DNA of 64,000 nt from Litsea cubeba (GCA_012931725.1 CM022951.1:34619690-34683689); one strand, 5' to 3'; shown: positions 23,514 through 33,500, numbered from the stretch's first letter. Translations and numbers: made by a program. Notes: generated by a model from the letters alone, not told the origin.

Positions 23514-23780
23514 TGGGTCAGCTCGACCCATGTTCTAGATAGATACTAATGAGCTGTCATTAGATAGATACAAATCTTATGTTACTGCTGTAATCATGTG
23601 ATTAGATTTAGTTCCTTTATTATTCCCTGTAATTATGTAATCAGTCTCCCTAAGTAAGGCAACAGTGTATTATAAATTGTTATCATCGTCAATACAAAGA
23701 TACTGAAAAACATTCCTGCAACTTCTCTCTTGTCTGTATGTTCTGCCATCTATTCTGGCTTGGTTTGATATCTTCTAACA
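23478..23780 (+). repeat. Internal (foreign) LTR of the Copia-3 part
   Basis: 303 bp starting TGTAAAG after the purine tract TTGAGAGGGGG and ending TTCTAACA just before a PBS. It contains TGTATTATAAATTG as a likely TATA region. Its sequence is unrelated to the 64-bp outer repeats. No matching 5' copy exists in the window. Confidence 0.85.
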
Positions 23781-23910
23781 TGGTATCAGAGCTAAAGGTC
23801 ACGAGTTCGAAACCCCTAGGAGGCATGTTACCTCCATCTGTCTATCGGGTCTGTCTGTTCTGTCTGTTTGTTGGGTTTCGAATTCGAACGGCTTCCCGTT
23901 CGAGAGGGGG
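23781..23910 (+). other. TRIM-derived internal segment with second PBS and PPT
   Basis: The segment begins with PBS TGGTATCAGAGC (23781-23792) and ends with purine tract CGAGAGGGGG before the 3' outer LTR. Between them is non-coding DNA, including GAGTTCGAAACCCC, which resembles the T-arm/B-box of a tRNA gene. This is what the internal region of a minimal non-coding LTR element would look like. Confidence 0.75.
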
Positions 23911-23974
23911 TGTTGATATAATTGTTATGCCGTTCACTAACAGCTCGAGCTTTTGGTATTACTGGTTATTAACA
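23911..23974 (+). repeat. Chimera outer 3' LTR, 64 bp
   Basis: Identical by eye to 18610-18673 and followed directly by the duplicated GTCCC. Confidence 0.92.
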
Positions 23975-23979
23975 GTCCC

Positions 23980-26135
23980 AACATAGGTTATTGATCATAG
24001 ATGTGCAGCTACAAAGGTGGACTAGAAAAAAGAAGTTGTATAGATGCTCAAGGACGAAATGGTGGAACCTGAAAGGTGATAAGCAACTAGCTTTAAGGGA
24101 AATAGTACTAGAGGAAGACGTTTGGGCGATAGATGAGAGTGCAAATAATATGTGGGATAAGGTAGCAGAGTGTATTAGAAGGGTATGGAAAGAAGTCTTA
24201 GGAGAATCCAAAGGGGGTGCTCCGGTACAGAAAGAGGCATGGTGGTGGAGCGAAGCCGTCCAAGACAAGATAAGAGTTAAAAAAGAGTGCTTTAAAACTT
24301 GGCAAAATGATCGAAATGAAGCGAACTTGGAGAGGAATAAAGAAGCAAAAAGAGAAACTAAAAAGGCAGTTAGTGAGGCCAAGGCAAAGGCATTTGAGGA
24401 GCTATATAGGCGACTTGACACTAAGGAAGGCGAAAGAGAGATATTCAAGCTTGTTAAAACCAGAGATCGGCGAATCAAGGACTTAAACCAAGTTAAATGT
24501 ATTAAGGATGAGGATGAAAATGTATTAGTAAAGGAATAGGAGATAAAGGAGCGTTGGAAGAGCTACTTCTACAAGTTATTTAACGAAAGTAGTAGTAGTG
24601 ACATACAATTGGGGCAGCTTACCATTTCTAGAGAAGAAGCGAATCATATATTCTATAGGAGAATCAGTAGGGATGAAGTTAAAGAACTATTAAAAAGAAT
24701 GAAGAATGGGAAAGCGGTTGGGCCAGATGATATCCCTATTGAGGTCTGGAGGTGCTTGGGGGAGGATGGCATTAGTTGGTTGACAAAGCTTTTTAATGTA
24801 GTGCTAAAGAGCAAGAAGATGCCTAATGCATGGAGGAAAAGTATTCTTATACCCATATACAAGAACAAAGGAGATATTCAGAACTGTGCGAACTACCGCG
24901 GGATTAAATTGATGAGCCATACGATGAAATTATGGGAGAGAGTTATTGAGAGAAGACTAAGAAGAACAACAAACATTTCAGAGAATCAATTTGGTTTCAT
25001 GCCTGGGAGATCAACCATGGAGGCTATCTTTCTCCTGAGGAGGTTAATGGAACAGTATAGAGAAGGTCAGAGAGATTTACATTTGGTGTTCATTGACTTG
25101 GAGAAGGCCTATGACCGGGTTCCTAGGGAGATTCTTTGGAGAGTTATGGAAAAGAAAAGAGTGTGTGTCGCATATATTGAGGCGATAAATGATATGTATG
25201 ATAGAGTTGTGACATCTATAAGGACGACTGACGGCGAAACTAAGGAGTTTCCTATCACGATTGGTCTACACCAAGGCTCAGCGTTAAGCCCGTACTTGTT
25301 TGCCCTAGTTATGGATGAGATTACGAGACATATCCAGGATGAGGTGCCGTGGTGTATGCTATTTGCAGATGACATTGTTTTAGTGGATGAGACGAGAGAA
25401 GGAGTGAATGCTACACTAGAATTGTGGCGGAAAACATTAGAGACGAAAGGGTTTAGGCTAAGTCGTGGCAAAACGGAATATATGGAATGTAAGTTTAGTC
25501 AAAGCAGGACACCTGCTAACATAGAAGTAAGTTTGGGCACACAAAAGATTGTAGAGAAAGAAAACTTTAGGTACCTTGGATCTATGGTGCAACAGGATGG
25601 AGGGATTGATACTGATGTAAGTCACAGGATTCAGGTCAAGTGGACTAAATGGAGGAGTGCTTCTGGGGTCTTGTGTGATCGGAAAGTCCCTCTCAAGGTT
25701 AAAAGAAAGTATTATAAGGTGGCGGTACGACCAGCGTTGCTATATGGATCAGAGTGTTGGGCAGTAAAGCATAATCATGTCAGGAAGATGGAAGTTGCGG
25801 AGATGAGAATGCTCAGATGGATGTGCGGGATCACAAGGAGAGATAGGATTAGGAATGAGGAGATTAGGGGCAAAGTAGGAATAGCACCGATTGGAGATAA
25901 AATGAGAGAAAATCGACTTAGATAGTTCGGCCATGTTAAAAGGCGTCCAACGGAGGCACCTGTTAAAAGGTGTGAAAGCATGAAGATTGCCAGGAGTAGG
26001 AGAGGGAGAGGGAGACCCAAGAGACGTTGGAAAGAAACTATTAAATATGACCTTGCCTACATGGATCTAACGGAGGACATGGCCCTAAACATATTTGATT
26101 GGCGTCGTCAAATCCATATAGCCGACCCCACGTAG
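23980..26135 (+). pseudogene. LINE polyprotein, RT part with two in-frame stops
   Basis: This continues the frame cut at 18609. A basic linker is followed by an RTE-type reverse transcriptase. NGKAVGPDDIPIEVWR and ANYRGI are conserved N-terminal RT blocks. VFIDLEKAYDRVPRE carries the first catalytic Asp, GLHQGSALSPYLFALV is the family motif, and LFADDIVLVDE is the FADD box. TAG at 24537 lies between the linker and RT, and TAG at 25924 replaces a Trp in the C-terminal RxFGHVKRRP block. The frame ends at 26135. It encodes the target-primed reverse transcription enzyme of a non-LTR element. Confidence 0.92.
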
Positions 26136-26177
26136 TGGGAAAAGGCTTGGTTTGGTTTGATAACATTTGATGGGAAT

Positions 26178-26924
26178 GATGAGATACTTGGTTTCACCTT
26201 TTTAATCCTCTAATCTACTTGCTGCCTAAAATGAACTCAGAAAACCTCTCTGTCAATGCATGGTATATGACAACGAACTCTGGTTTCTTTTGATAGTTGT
26301 TAAATGGCCTTGATGTTATTTTGGATTGATTTCTTAGAATTCATAGGAATTCAATTCCACGCAAACAAGCAAGCCCTTGCTAATGTTGATGTGTAACAGT
26401 TTTTCTATTTTTAGGATGCTTATTATCACTAAATTTATGAGGGGACTGCAGCCTCTTCACCTTCTTCAACTATATGAACTTTTTGATTTTGTTCCATATC
26501 TCATAGTTCTTTTCATGTCTTTCAAACTCTACGTTTTTCTGATGACTATTTTGTGAACTCCCTTTCATACTTATTGGAAAACCGTGGACTATATCTCCAT
26601 GGCTGGAAAATGATGACTAAGAAATGAGATCCACTGATGGATGGAGTCTTCACACGTTCACCACATATGTCTGGCATTTGGAATCATCTCCATTGGCAAC
26701 CAACACAAGGAATCCTTACACAATAAGAAACTATTGCTCAATGCAACAACAATATAGGAGGGAAAGAAAATTTACAATTGATTCACAGAGGAGCGATAGA
26801 AAGGTCCTGCCTTTTAGGAATCTGAATAGGATTTGTCTTTCCCTTCCATGAAATTGATTACATGCGAATCCCTTTATAGTTGATGGGGTTTTTGTCCTCT
26901 TTGATTTCAATCAATTATCTTTAA
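26178..26924 (+). other. Intron 1, unique part
   Basis: About 750 bp of AT-rich intronic DNA between the LINE and the Mutator-like element. No feature seen. Confidence 0.55.
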
Positions 26925-26935
26925 TTGATTACATG

Positions 26936-27694
26936 CATGGATGAAAATATCGGCCGTAGCGGTGGCCACCGCCACGCTACGGCCGATTTAACGGCTGTCG
27001 CACCCGTAGCGGCCGCTACGTCCGCTACGGGGCCGCTACGGCCGCTACGAGGCCGCTACGGGCCGCTACGACCGCTACGGGGCCGCTACGGGGTGAGAAA
27101 AATTTTTTTTTTCAAATTTTTTAAAAATGCATAATAATACTTATTTCTTTTATTCTTCTTTCCAAATAACATTTCTACACAATTCTTCCACCCTTTTATG
27201 TTTAAAAAAACACTAAAAAGCACATGATCTCGCCAAATTACAGTTGATACAGAGAGTTATTCTCTAAGTACATCCTATTAGACACCCCCTTTGGTAGATG
27301 TATTTTTTTCTCTAGCTACTCTTAAGTCTTGACTTCATGACATAGTTTTTTCTTTTATGAGCCTTTCATTAGTTTCTAAGTTAGCATAACTAAACAACAT
27401 GAACACATGTGAAAAAAATGATCATTACTTTTATTTTCTATTTATATAGCGATACAGGACCTCATACAATGAGGGGACCGCTACGCCCCCTTTTCTTATT
27501 TACTTTTGCAAAAGAACCACATATTCTTTCATTTTACAATTTTCTGGATTTTCTGGAATTTTTTCAGATTTTTTGGGCGATTTTTTCAAATCGCACCGCT
27601 ACGCCGCTACGTATCCCCGCTACGCTACATATCGCCAGCATCGTAGCAGTCTGGCGGCGGGCCGCTACGCCCGCCGCTACCGCTATTTTCATCC
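26936..27694. mobile_element. Foldback Mutator-like non-autonomous element with CCGCTACG repeats
   Basis: The sequence TTGATTACATG is repeated directly at 26925-26935 and 27695-27705, an 11-bp duplication in the range used by MULEs. Both ends carry GGATGAAAATA in inverted orientation, followed by GC-rich DNA. The left end has a perfect hairpin pair CGGCCGTAGCG/CGCTACGGCCG and then about eight near-tandem CGCTACG units to 27090. The right end has more units at 27595-27690. The middle is AT-rich with no coding capacity. The 759-bp element would depend on a transposase elsewhere. The superfamily is inferred from duplication length and foldback ends. Confidence 0.65.
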
Positions 27695-27705
27695 TTGATT
27701 ACATG

Positions 27706-28137
27706 TCAATTAATTACCTTGCTAGATTTAAGCTATCTTATCTAGGTCTAGGATTCTTTTATTAGAAAGTTGCATGCTAAGAAAGTAGGCATAGTTGGGA
27801 TTATGGGTAGGCTGTCCATAGGTAGGCCCAATGGATCAGACAACTATGGGTTTTGCCAAATGGGCTGGCTCACTATGGTTAGGCCCATTGGGCCAGCTGG
27901 TGGTGTGCCTCTTCCTGGGCCTCATCTTTAGGCCTATAATGCACTTCGGCTGCACACTTGGTTGGTATATCTTAAAAATGCTGTTGTAGTTCTTTCTTAT
28001 TGTATCATTGAATGTTGTCTGAAGCCCATTGATAATATAGAGTTATGGAGTATGGACATGGTTGGTAGGTGGACTTTTTAAGAGTCTAATGTCCAAAATA
28101 ATATTCATATATTTTGCCTCTTCATTTTTCCTTTCAG
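27706..28137 (+). other. Intron 1, 3' part with acceptor
   Basis: 432 bp of intron ending in a pyrimidine-rich tract (TTCATTTTTCCTTTCAG). A GGCCCA/TGGGCC-rich segment at 27820-27930 has no recognisable function. Confidence 0.6.
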
Positions 28138-28325
28138 GAATGCTTGATAGGACTTTACATAGATCAAATACTCTCCCTGTGGAGAAAGTAAATATTGACA
28201 AATCGGAGGCCTCATCAAGTCCACCTAATTTAGAAAGATCAAAAACAGAGAGGCGGAGACATCATTATTTACGAGGTGATGAAGCAGCTCAAATTTTTGG
28301 TGACAAGATTTCTGATCGGAAGAAG
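28138..28325 (+). CDS. Sterol glucosyltransferase exon 2
   Basis: The acceptor is CTTTCAG|GA and the donor AAG|GTCTTT. It contributes GA to a Gly codon and then 62 codons ending ISDRKK. The segment SKTERRRHHYLRGDEAAQIFGDKIS matches the basic-to-acidic linker before the conserved KxLNRIATV block of UGT80A proteins. Low-complexity Ser/Pro precedes it. Confidence 0.85.
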
Positions 28326-28482
28326 GTCTTTACTCTGAACTGTTGTAAATGTATTCTAATTTTTCTCACTATTTGACAATATAGGGATCTGTTACTTGTG
28401 TTTGCTTTTTTTCTCGTGTCTGAATCTCTTCTAGTTCCTTGATGGTGTTGATTAACTTAGCGAAAGATTTTATTCTGTGCAG
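28326..28482 (+). other. Intron 2
   Basis: 157 bp, GT...AG, phase 0. It is the only small intron before intron 4 and has no insertion. Confidence 0.85.
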
Positions 28483-28725
28483 ATTAAAATGTTGAACCGA
28501 ATAGCTACTGTGCATAAGGATGGAACTGTAGAATTTGAACTTCCAGAAAGTGTCACACCCAGAAACCTTCATCTTGGACCCGAAGATGATTCTAGTAAAG
28601 TTGTTATTGAAGAAGCTGTGGACTGCGCACATATTGAATATATACCACCTTTGCAAATAGTGATGCTTATAGTTGGAACTAGAGGAGACGTACAACCTTT
28701 CGTTGCCATTGGCAAATGCTTACAG
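28483..28725 (+). CDS. Sterol glucosyltransferase exon 3 (start of the GT-B fold)
   Basis: 81 codons, phase 0 at both ends, acceptor TGTGCAG|ATT and donor TACAG|GTTGT. MLNRIATVHKDGTVEF is a UGT80A signature. QIVMLIVGTRGDVQPFVAIGKCLQ is the first beta strand and glycine-rich loop of the N-terminal, sterol-acceptor-side Rossmann domain. The TRGDVQP motif is shared by sterol and other lipid glycosyltransferases. The next exon, which continues with DFGHRVRL, lies 31.5 kb away. Confidence 0.92.
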
Positions 28726-28866
28726 GTTGTCAGCCCACTGTCATGTCTAGTTTTATTTTAAAATTTTAATTCATTTACTTGTTTCAGTATTGTGAGTCTA
28801 GACTGTTTAGGTATCTATTGATGTTGCATCATTATTTTTCATTGACACGGAAGAGAGTAACCATAT

Positions 28867-29260
28867 TCAAATGCAAAAAATAATGCAATCTCATTCTCAC
28901 AGGCTGCGTTGGAATCTATAAGAAAGCATAAATGTGTGAAAGTATCTCAGGGATAGGCTTTCATGCATGGCTTAGTACACAACTATCGTGAAAATAAAAA
29001 CCCTCTCTCTTTCGTTCCAAAACTAAAAACTAAGAAGTAGAAAGGACTTCCATTTCTATGTATATCTTCCCAAGTGAGACTTGGTAAAAGTTGTCACTCC
29101 CCAAATCTGAATAGTACATATCCTGCAATTTAATGCCCGAGGTTCAAATGTTTAATATAATATGCATCCGCGAGATTATGTTCAAATGCAACAAATAATG
29201 CAATCTCATTCTCACAGGCAGCATTGGAATCTATTAGTAAGCATAAATGTGTGGGCATTC
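28867..29260 (+). repeat. Tandem duplication of intron sequence, unit about 314 bp
   Basis: Unit 1 spans about 28867-29180. Unit 2 starts at 29181 with the same TTCAAATGCAA...AATAATGCAATCTCA sequence and continues after Gypsy-2 from 48374 to about 48596. The two units differ by scattered substitutions and small gaps. The duplication predates the Gypsy-2 insertion, which splits unit 2. Confidence 0.85.
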
Positions 29261-29571
29261 TGACGCCGGAGAATGGAAGAAAGAGAAGGACACACAAGTG
29301 AACACTCAAAGATAACACAACTCACCACCCAATGGAGATCCACCAAAGGGATACAGAGTTAAAACGCAAGAAGAAATCCTTCTTCTCAAAAGCCAAAGGC
29401 TGAACTTCATTCAAATTCTGGAAAGATCCCCTTCAATACACAACTAAAGACTTAAATAAGAGGCCTGGAACAATCCTCCAGCCATAGACAATTTCCAAAG
29501 CTAATTGATAAGCTCACAATCTTTAAGAAAAGATAAAAACTATAAAATTAATTATGCAAGACTTGACTATA
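29261..29571 (-). repeat. Gypsy-2 3' LTR, first fragment
   Basis: Left part of the LTR, ending at the duplicated CTATA (29567-29571) of the TRIM insertion. The right LTR lacks the sequence corresponding to about the first 303 bp. Confidence 0.82.
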
Positions 29572-29752
29572 TGTAACGCCCCACCCCTTACCCATGCATG
29601 ATATTGTCCGCTTTGGCCCACTGGCCTCACGGTTTTGCTTCTGATGGGCTTCAACCCATCAAAAGGCCTCATGCTAAGTAAGGGTGTAAGCTCTACATAT
29701 AATCCCAATCACTTTCCTCTCTATAGTCGATGTGGGACTCCGGAGCGTCACA
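29572..29752 (-). repeat. TRIM left arm, long-form LTR
   Basis: 181 bp, TG...CA. It contains a segment of about 42 bp, rich in GGCCCACTGGCC, that the short-form LTRs lack. Confidence 0.82.
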
Positions 29753-29899
29753 TTCTACCCCCCTTAAAGGCTGCACGTCCCTGTGCAGTAGCCTGCCAGC
29801 CCCTGTAGCCTGCCAGCCCTCTTGGCCCGCCCACATGGAAGCCCGCCCACTTGCACCAGACCACGGCAGGGGACCCACACTCGAACTAGTCGAGAGTCG

Positions 29900-29911
29900 G
29901 CTCTGATACCA
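29900..29911 (-). promoter_or_regulatory. TRIM left-arm primer-binding site
   Basis: The minus strand reads TGGTATCAGAGC two bases from the inner LTR, an initiator-Met PBS. Its mirror image is at 30212-30223. Confidence 0.88.
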
Positions 29912-29913
29912 TT

Positions 29914-30052
29914 TGTAACGCCCCACCCCTTACCCATGCATGATAGGGCCTCAACCCATCAAAAGGCCTCATGCTAGGTAAGGGTGTAAGCTCTACATAT
30001 AATCCCAATCACTTTCCTCTCTATAGTCGATGTGGGACTCCGGAGCGTCACA
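29914..30052 (-). repeat. TRIM left arm, inner short-form LTR
   Basis: 139 bp with the same termini as the outer copy but with the internal deletion TGATAGGGCCTCAACCC. Confidence 0.82.
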
Positions 30053-30065
30053 TTCCACCCCCCTT

Positions 30066-30209
30066 AAAGTGATTGGGATTATATGTAGAGCTTACACCCT
30101 TACTTAGCATGAGGCCTTTTGATGGGTTGAAGCCCATCAGAAGCAAAACCGTGAGGCCAGTGGGCCAAAGCGGACAATATCATGCATGGGTAAGGGGTGG
30201 GGCGTTACA
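30066..30209 (+). repeat. TRIM right arm, truncated inner long-form LTR
   Basis: It begins inside the LTR at TGATTGGGATT, without the first 35-40 bases, and ends GCGTTACA. It carries the long-form segment missing from its pairing partner at 29914-30052. Confidence 0.78.
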
Positions 30210-30211
30210 AA

Positions 30212-30223
30212 TGGTATCAGAGC
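30212..30223 (+). promoter_or_regulatory. TRIM right-arm primer-binding site
   Basis: TGGTATCAGAGC two bases after the inner LTR, the exact mirror of 29900-29911. Confidence 0.88.
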
Positions 30224-30370
30224 CGACTCTCGACTAGTTCGAGTGTGGGTCCCCTGCCGTGGTCTGGTGCAAGTGGGCGGGCTTCCATGTGGGCGGGCCA
30301 AGAGGGCTGGCAGGCTACAGGGGCTGGCAGGCTACTGCACAGGGACGTGCAGCCTTTAAGGGGGGTGGAA

Positions 30371-30508
30371 TGTGACGCTCCGGAGTCCCACATCGACTAT
30401 AGAGAGGAAAGTGATTGGGATTATATGTAGAGCTTACACCCTTACCTAGCATGAGGCCTTTTGATGGGTTGAGGCCCTATCATGCATGGGTACGGGTGGG
30501 GCGTTACA
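30371..30508 (+). repeat. TRIM right arm, outer short-form LTR
   Basis: 138 bp, TGTGACGCTCC...GGCGTTACA, preceded by purine tract AAGGGGGGTGGAA. Confidence 0.82.
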
Positions 30509-30542
30509 CTATAATTAAAAGGCTTTAGGGAAGCTTGAAAGT

Positions 30543-33500
30543 TGTCGCGACCCCGGACCGGGACTAGGGGAAAAGAGGCCGAGTCCGGGATCGGGACACG
30601 GTGGGGGTGATGCCGCGCCACGTGCATCTCTTTGGCTAAACCGCACACGGAATTAAAAGAACATTTATCCGTGCACGTGATTTCCCACAGGGTTCCGCGG
30701 TGAGGATCATCTTTACACATCATCTCACATATAACCATATCAAATATATTCTCAAGATTGCGGAAGCGTGTAGCAAACCATACTAATACCATTCAATCCC
30801 ATAAACAAGACTGATTTATGGTTAACATGACAAGATATCAGGATGAGCAATGATCATAAGCATATTTCCCCAAAAGTAAAGTTAAGTATATTTACAAAAT
30901 ATCAGTTGATTAATGCCCCAAAATAACGGTCAACAAAGACCGTACAACCAAATAAAACCTAAAATAAAGATATCATAAGTTCCCAAAGTGTATCGTTCTC
31001 AAGGCAAGGCCGAACGTCTACATGACATCATCGGCTTGCCACTCAATCACTCGCTGCGGTTCACCGACCGCCTCCTCCGGCTCCTCCTCAAAGGCAATAA
31101 GCTCGAGACCTGAGTACCAAAATAAATGGATCAGACACGACGGTCTGGCAGGTGGGTGAAAAGATATAACAATAATTCAAAACAATGATGCCTTTAGAAA
31201 CATAGTAAAATCTAGATAAACAATGAATTTTCATAAAAGAATGATGCCTCATGTAAAAGAGATACGTATGCGATAAAATCATGTAAAGGTATCAATGATT
31301 CGGGGACTAACAAGTTGGCAACAACACAAAGCTAAATCCTCTCTCACAAAAGTGATAAGAGCACATCGGGACATTGACCTCAGTCACACGAAGTGAGGAG
31401 AATCAACGACGTTGACCTCAGTCACACGAGGTGAGGAGAATCAACGATTTTTATATAATAAATACATATAATACTCTGCGGGACCACGGTAGCGAACCGG
31501 GTATATCGGGGCGAGGCGGGAACCATGCTGCAGCGGGTATAACTGAAGGGGGATATCCAAACCGGTGGATCAAACCGATGAGGTTATCCAAGCTTAGTGG
31601 TGCCGACTCGTAGGTAACATGCGAAAATCAAAACAAATAAATACACATAACGGGGCGGGAACCCATAGGTACAAAACGTATAAAAGTCGGGACGGGTCTA
31701 AACAAATTAACAATATGGTAACACAATGTTCTCGGTTCAAGAGTACTCACAAATCACGATTGAAATCTCAAAATAGGGGATTGATTGAAAATCAAATACA
31801 AATAGTTTCCAATATCTTTACAGGCTAACAAAAGGGTTTCTAGAACTGAATCAGTGCGAATAGGGTCCCGTATGTCGGTTATGATGAAATTTTGGTACTC
31901 TTTAAGAGTTAGGGACATTCCGGGTCCTTATACACATTGGTCAATCTAGAAAACCTCATGGAATCTCCATGATGAGGTTCCTCCTTCTTCCGGACTTCAT
32001 ATAACGCCTTACATGGCATTGGGGCTCCATATGATACCTCCTCAAGCCTAAAAATAAGTTTCAAACCCTTAGGCATTGACCCATGACAGACAGGCAGTTC
32101 GCTCGAGCGAACTGGGAGGTTCGCTCGGGCGAACAGCTCTCTGTTTGGGGTTCGCTCGAGCGGACTTAAGGTTCGCTCGAGCGGACCTGCTCAGATTATG
32201 TTGGCTCGAGCGATCAGAGGGGTTGGCTCGAGCCAACGAGGTTCTGTGACGGATTCGCTCGAGCGATGTGTCACGGTCGCTCGAGCGAACTGTCCAGAAA
32301 CTCATTTTCTGAATACAGTCCGTTCCTTCATTTTCTCCTCCTTTCATCCTCCTTTCATCCTCCTTTGGACATCCTTGTACATATACAATTAAGGGTCTCA
32401 AACCCTCCTTCTAACCCCCTTCCATCCATCATTAACTCTTCTAACAACCATTCCAATAAATCATTCATTTCTCCATCACTTCCACTTCATTCAATGCAAG
32501 ACATCTCCATTAGATAAAAATCCATAAATGATCATAAATGATCTAAAAGCAAGACAATAAAACATATGTTCTCCAAGAGGACTATAAGTAGCCTAACATT
32601 ATGCATGTTTCCAAAATCATGAAAACTCATAAAGATGACTTGGGTAAAAGCAATAAATGAGGGTTCAAATCTTTAATAGCAAGAAAACAAGAAATAAATC
32701 CATTCATCCACTTGCCTTGGGTCCAATGCAAATCAAATTGAGCTCTAGACACCTCTTAAGTCCACAATCAAACACCTATACAAAAACCCCCAAATCCAAA
32801 CCCTAGAATATCAAAATCCAAGTAAAACAAAACGAGATCTTTCAATAATCGAAAATGGAGCTACCCTAGGGCTAAACAAACAAGATTATAAAACTTTTAG
32901 GAAGATCACTTACAAAGAAATTCTTCAAAAAGCAAGGTGTTGTCCAAAGGAAGTCTTGGAGTGGGCGGTTTTCTTCAAAAATGGTGTCAAGATGAAGCCC
33001 TTGAGATGAGGAAGAAGATTGTAGCCTCTAATTTTCCATTAGCACTAGCTTAGTGGGGGATTGAAGATGAAGAAGCAAGAAAAAGGTAAGGGAAAACCCT
33101 TAGGGCTGGGATTTCTCTTCTCCTCTAGGGTTTTTGCCAGAAATGGGAAAAATGAAGAAGAAGCTTTCTATATATAGTAAGTGGGAGTGGGGCCTACAAC
33201 TTAAAAGACTTCTCGGGCTCAAAACATGGTTTTCGGGGCTTCAAACGAATTCGACGAAGAAGACAAAGTTGATCGGCAAAATTTCTAGTTTCCAAAAAGT
33301 ATATATTTTGCACATTTTGGTGACATTGAAATCGGTGTCCAGATTTTGGGTAAAAAAGACCATTTTGCCCTCAATTAGTGAAAAATCGGGTTTAAGGTCC
33401 TCGAATGAAAACAATGTCATCATGGAAGTTGTAGGGATTAACAAGATAAGTCCAATGGGGTTAAAAACACGATTCTTGGAAATCATCGGTAAACCCCCAA

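Larger units (their letters stand above)
18610..23974 (+). mobile_element. Copia-3/TRIM chimera with 64-bp outer LTRs
   Basis: The unit is 5365 bp with identical 64-bp terminal repeats (TGTTGATATAA...TTATTAACA) and a perfect duplication GTCCC at 18605-18609 and 23975-23979. Inside, the order is outer LTR, PBS, leader, intact Copia gag-pol, purine tract, and a different 303-bp LTR (23478-23780). A second PBS, a 130-bp non-coding internal segment, a second purine tract and the outer LTR follow. The outer parts alone would form a TRIM of about 258 bp. The inner parts are the internal domain plus 3' LTR of a separate Copia. Both joints fall at the shared PBS. It sits in the LINE endonuclease frame and is in host-gene sense. 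Confidence 0.88.
17614..26160 (+). mobile_element. RTE-clade LINE in intron 1, interrupted by a Copia/TRIM chimera
   Basis: A 17-bp target-site duplication TAACATTTGATGGGAAT lies at 17597-17613 and 26161-26177. The LINE itself, without the nested element, is 3177 bp: 17614-18609 plus 23980-26160. That is close to full length for plant RTE elements. It ends in a short TTGGTTTGGTTTGA-like tail rather than poly-A, as RTE elements do. It is in the sense orientation of the host gene. Two in-frame TAG codons and the nested insertion make it inactive. Confidence 0.93.
29572..30508. mobile_element. Head-to-head TRIM pair forming a large palindrome
   Basis: The unit begins TGTAACGCCCC, ends GGGGCGTTACA, and is flanked by a perfect CTATA duplication (29567-29571, 30509-30513). 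Each half is a miniature LTR element. The left half, in antisense, has LTRs at 29572-29752 (181 bp) and 29914-30052 (139 bp). The right half, in sense, has LTRs from about 30066 to 30209 and from 30371 to 30508. Position p pairs with 60123 minus p, and the arms are almost identical. At the centre a purine-tract end (TTAAAG) runs straight into the middle of a truncated LTR. No coding domain is present. The 77-codon frame found in both arms is an effect of the inverted repeat. Confidence 0.88.

Noticed and set aside
29693..30430. Two identical 77-codon frames (29693-29926 minus, 30197-30430 plus) as a possible small duplicated gene
   Set aside because: They lie across PBS, LTR and internal DNA of the inverted TRIM arms. 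Identity follows from the palindrome and the residues resemble no protein.
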